Source: Actinoplanes liguriensis
GTDB lineage: Bacteria > Actinomycetota > Actinomycetes > Mycobacteriales > Micromonosporaceae
Direction: 5' to 3'
Length of the DNA stretch: 6,359 bases
Assembly (NCBI GenBank): GCA_000715855.1
Contig: KL571377.1
Location: 447-6,805 of the forward strand
Shown here piece after piece: positions 5,886 to 6,359 of the stretch. Every line of letters begins with the position of its first letter. Position 1 is the first letter of the stretch. The notes under the pieces were generated by a model that made no database searches, was not told where the DNA came from, and saw only the letters and a program-made list of their open reading frames with translations. The position numbers were made by a program, and so were the translations under genes.

Positions 5886-5909
5886 CGCTGGTACCAACAT
5901 GTACCACCG
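5886..5909. promoter_or_regulatory. Candidate operator for the XRE regulator
   Basis: TGGTACcaacatGTACCA (5889-5906) is a perfect 6-bp inverted repeat with a 6-bp spacer. One mismatch further out, CG/CG extends it to 24 bp (5886-5909). The same DNA also contains GTACCA twice in direct orientation exactly 10 bp apart (5891 and 5901). It sits 30-53 bp before the start of the XRE-type regulator, where a -35 box would lie, which suits autorepression. Binding by that protein is inference. Confidence 0.5.
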
Positions 5910-5926
5910 GTGGCGGCCGGCGACTC

Positions 5927-5932
5927 TAGCGT
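5927..5932 (+). promoter_or_regulatory. Putative -10 box for a leaderless regulator transcript
   Basis: TAGCGT fits the actinobacterial TANNNT -10 consensus. It ends six bases before the ATG at 5939, which would place the transcription start on or very near the A of the start codon. No usable Shine-Dalgarno exists: the only G-run (5934-5937) is one base from the ATG. Leaderless mRNAs are common in actinobacteria. No -35 match is seen; that position overlaps the palindrome at 5886-5909. Confidence 0.4.
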
Positions 5933-5938
5933 CGGGGT

Positions 5939-6359
5939 ATGACGCCTCGACCCACCGCCGACCCGACCATCGGGGATCGGATCAAAGACCGGCGCCTGCG
6001 GCGCAATTGGAGCATCCGGTACGCCGCGAGCCGCGCCGGCGTCTCCCACGCCACCTGGAGCCGGATCGAGCGGGGGCTGCAGGCCGCCGACAACCGGTTC
6101 ATGCTCGCCGACCTGGCCGGCGCGCTCGAATGCTCGCCGGCCGAGCTGGCCGGGACCGCGGTGCCGGCCGGGGACCGGGAGGCGGTCGCGGCGCACTCCG
6201 CGGTGCACGCGATCCGCACCGCCCTGGTGGAGCTGGACCTGTCCGAGCCGCCGCCGCGGGACGCGCCCGATCTGTCCGGCGCGGCGGACAGGCTGGCGCT
6301 GGTCGACTCGCTGCGGCAGGCGTGCGACTACGCGGGGGCGGGCCGCCTGCTGCCGGAGT
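5939..6359 (+). CDS. XRE-family helix-turn-helix transcriptional regulator (3' end outside the window)
   Basis: The visible 140 residues start with a Cro/CI-type (XRE, HTH_3/HTH_31) DNA-binding domain at about 11-70. IGDRIKDRRLRRNWSIRYAA forms the first helices, AGVSHATWSRIERG contains the turn and recognition helix, and ALECSPAEL closes the domain. After residue 75 comes an Ala/Leu/Asp-rich helical region (VAAHSAVHAIRTALVELDLSE and beyond). This resembles the long C-terminal domains of actinobacterial XRE regulators with a roughly 250-300-residue helical effector part. The frame is still open at the window end. The ATG at 5939 is chosen because it is the first start in frame, covers the whole HTH, and lies a suitable distance from the -10 at 5927. 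It is separated from the upstream operon by the hairpin at 5800-5865, so it is probably a separate unit. A regulatory link to the glycan genes is possible but unsupported. Confidence 0.85.
   Translation, partial: MTPRPTADPTIGDRIKDRRLRRNWSIRYAASRAGVSHATWSRIERGLQAADNRFMLADLAGALECSPAELAGTAVPAGDREAVAAHSAVHAIRTALVELDLSEPPPRDAPDLSGAADRLALVDSLRQACDYAGAGRLLPE

Noticed and set aside
5288..6208. A 306-codon minus-strand frame opposite the coiled-coil gene and the XRE gene
   Set aside because: It crosses the long hairpin and overlaps the clear XRE helix-turn-helix gene on the plus strand; its product is low-complexity.
1..6359. tRNA, rRNA, CRISPR array, integrase or transposase gene, phage or defence module
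   Set aside because: No regularly spaced direct repeats, tRNA-like cloverleaf or mobile-element proteins were seen on either strand by reading.

Overview
The window is very GC-rich (roughly 70% or more by eye) with strongly G/C-ending codons. Its genes look like those of a high-GC actinobacterium, most plausibly Actinoplanes or another member of the Micromonosporaceae; that placement is an inference from composition and protein style.

Layout. Positions 1-84 hold an inverted repeat and a decaying tandem repeat at the 3' end of a minus-strand gene. Positions 73-558 (minus) encode a small secreted CAP/SCP-domain protein, preceded by a 131-bp untranslated gap with several stem-loops and motifs reminiscent of the ydaO (c-di-AMP) riboswitch family. 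Positions 690-2830 (minus) are one glycosyltransferase gene: a helical N-terminal region, a GT2 (GT-A) domain, and a degenerate GT-B-like C-terminal domain. It is split into two reading frames. Diverging from it after a 96-bp gap are 2927-5104 (plus), a tandem fusion of a GT4-like and a MurG/GT28-like glycosyltransferase, and 5109-5759 (plus), a coiled-coil protein in the same operon. A long near-perfect hairpin (5800-5865) closes the operon. A partial XRE-family regulator starts at 5939 and runs off the window, with a likely operator and leaderless promoter in front of it.

The most important observation is at 2155-2167. There the sequence contains the last 13 bases of the engineered Tn5 mosaic end used in Nextera-type libraries, GTATAAGAGACAG. 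It sits exactly where the glycosyltransferase changes frame and where about 25 residues of a normal GT2 domain are missing. The gene is therefore probably intact in the organism, and the break is probably an assembly or adapter artefact. Any annotation that reads the long minus-strand frame back to 2873 carries a spurious N-terminus of about 240 Arg/Pro/Gly-rich residues.

Biologically, the centre of the window looks like part of a cell-surface or secondary-metabolite glycan locus. Two divergent transcription units encode multi-domain glycosyltransferases that share a homologous GT-B-like domain, apparently catalytic in one and degenerate in the other. A coiled-coil partner is encoded just downstream. 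The glycan made cannot be read from the sequence.
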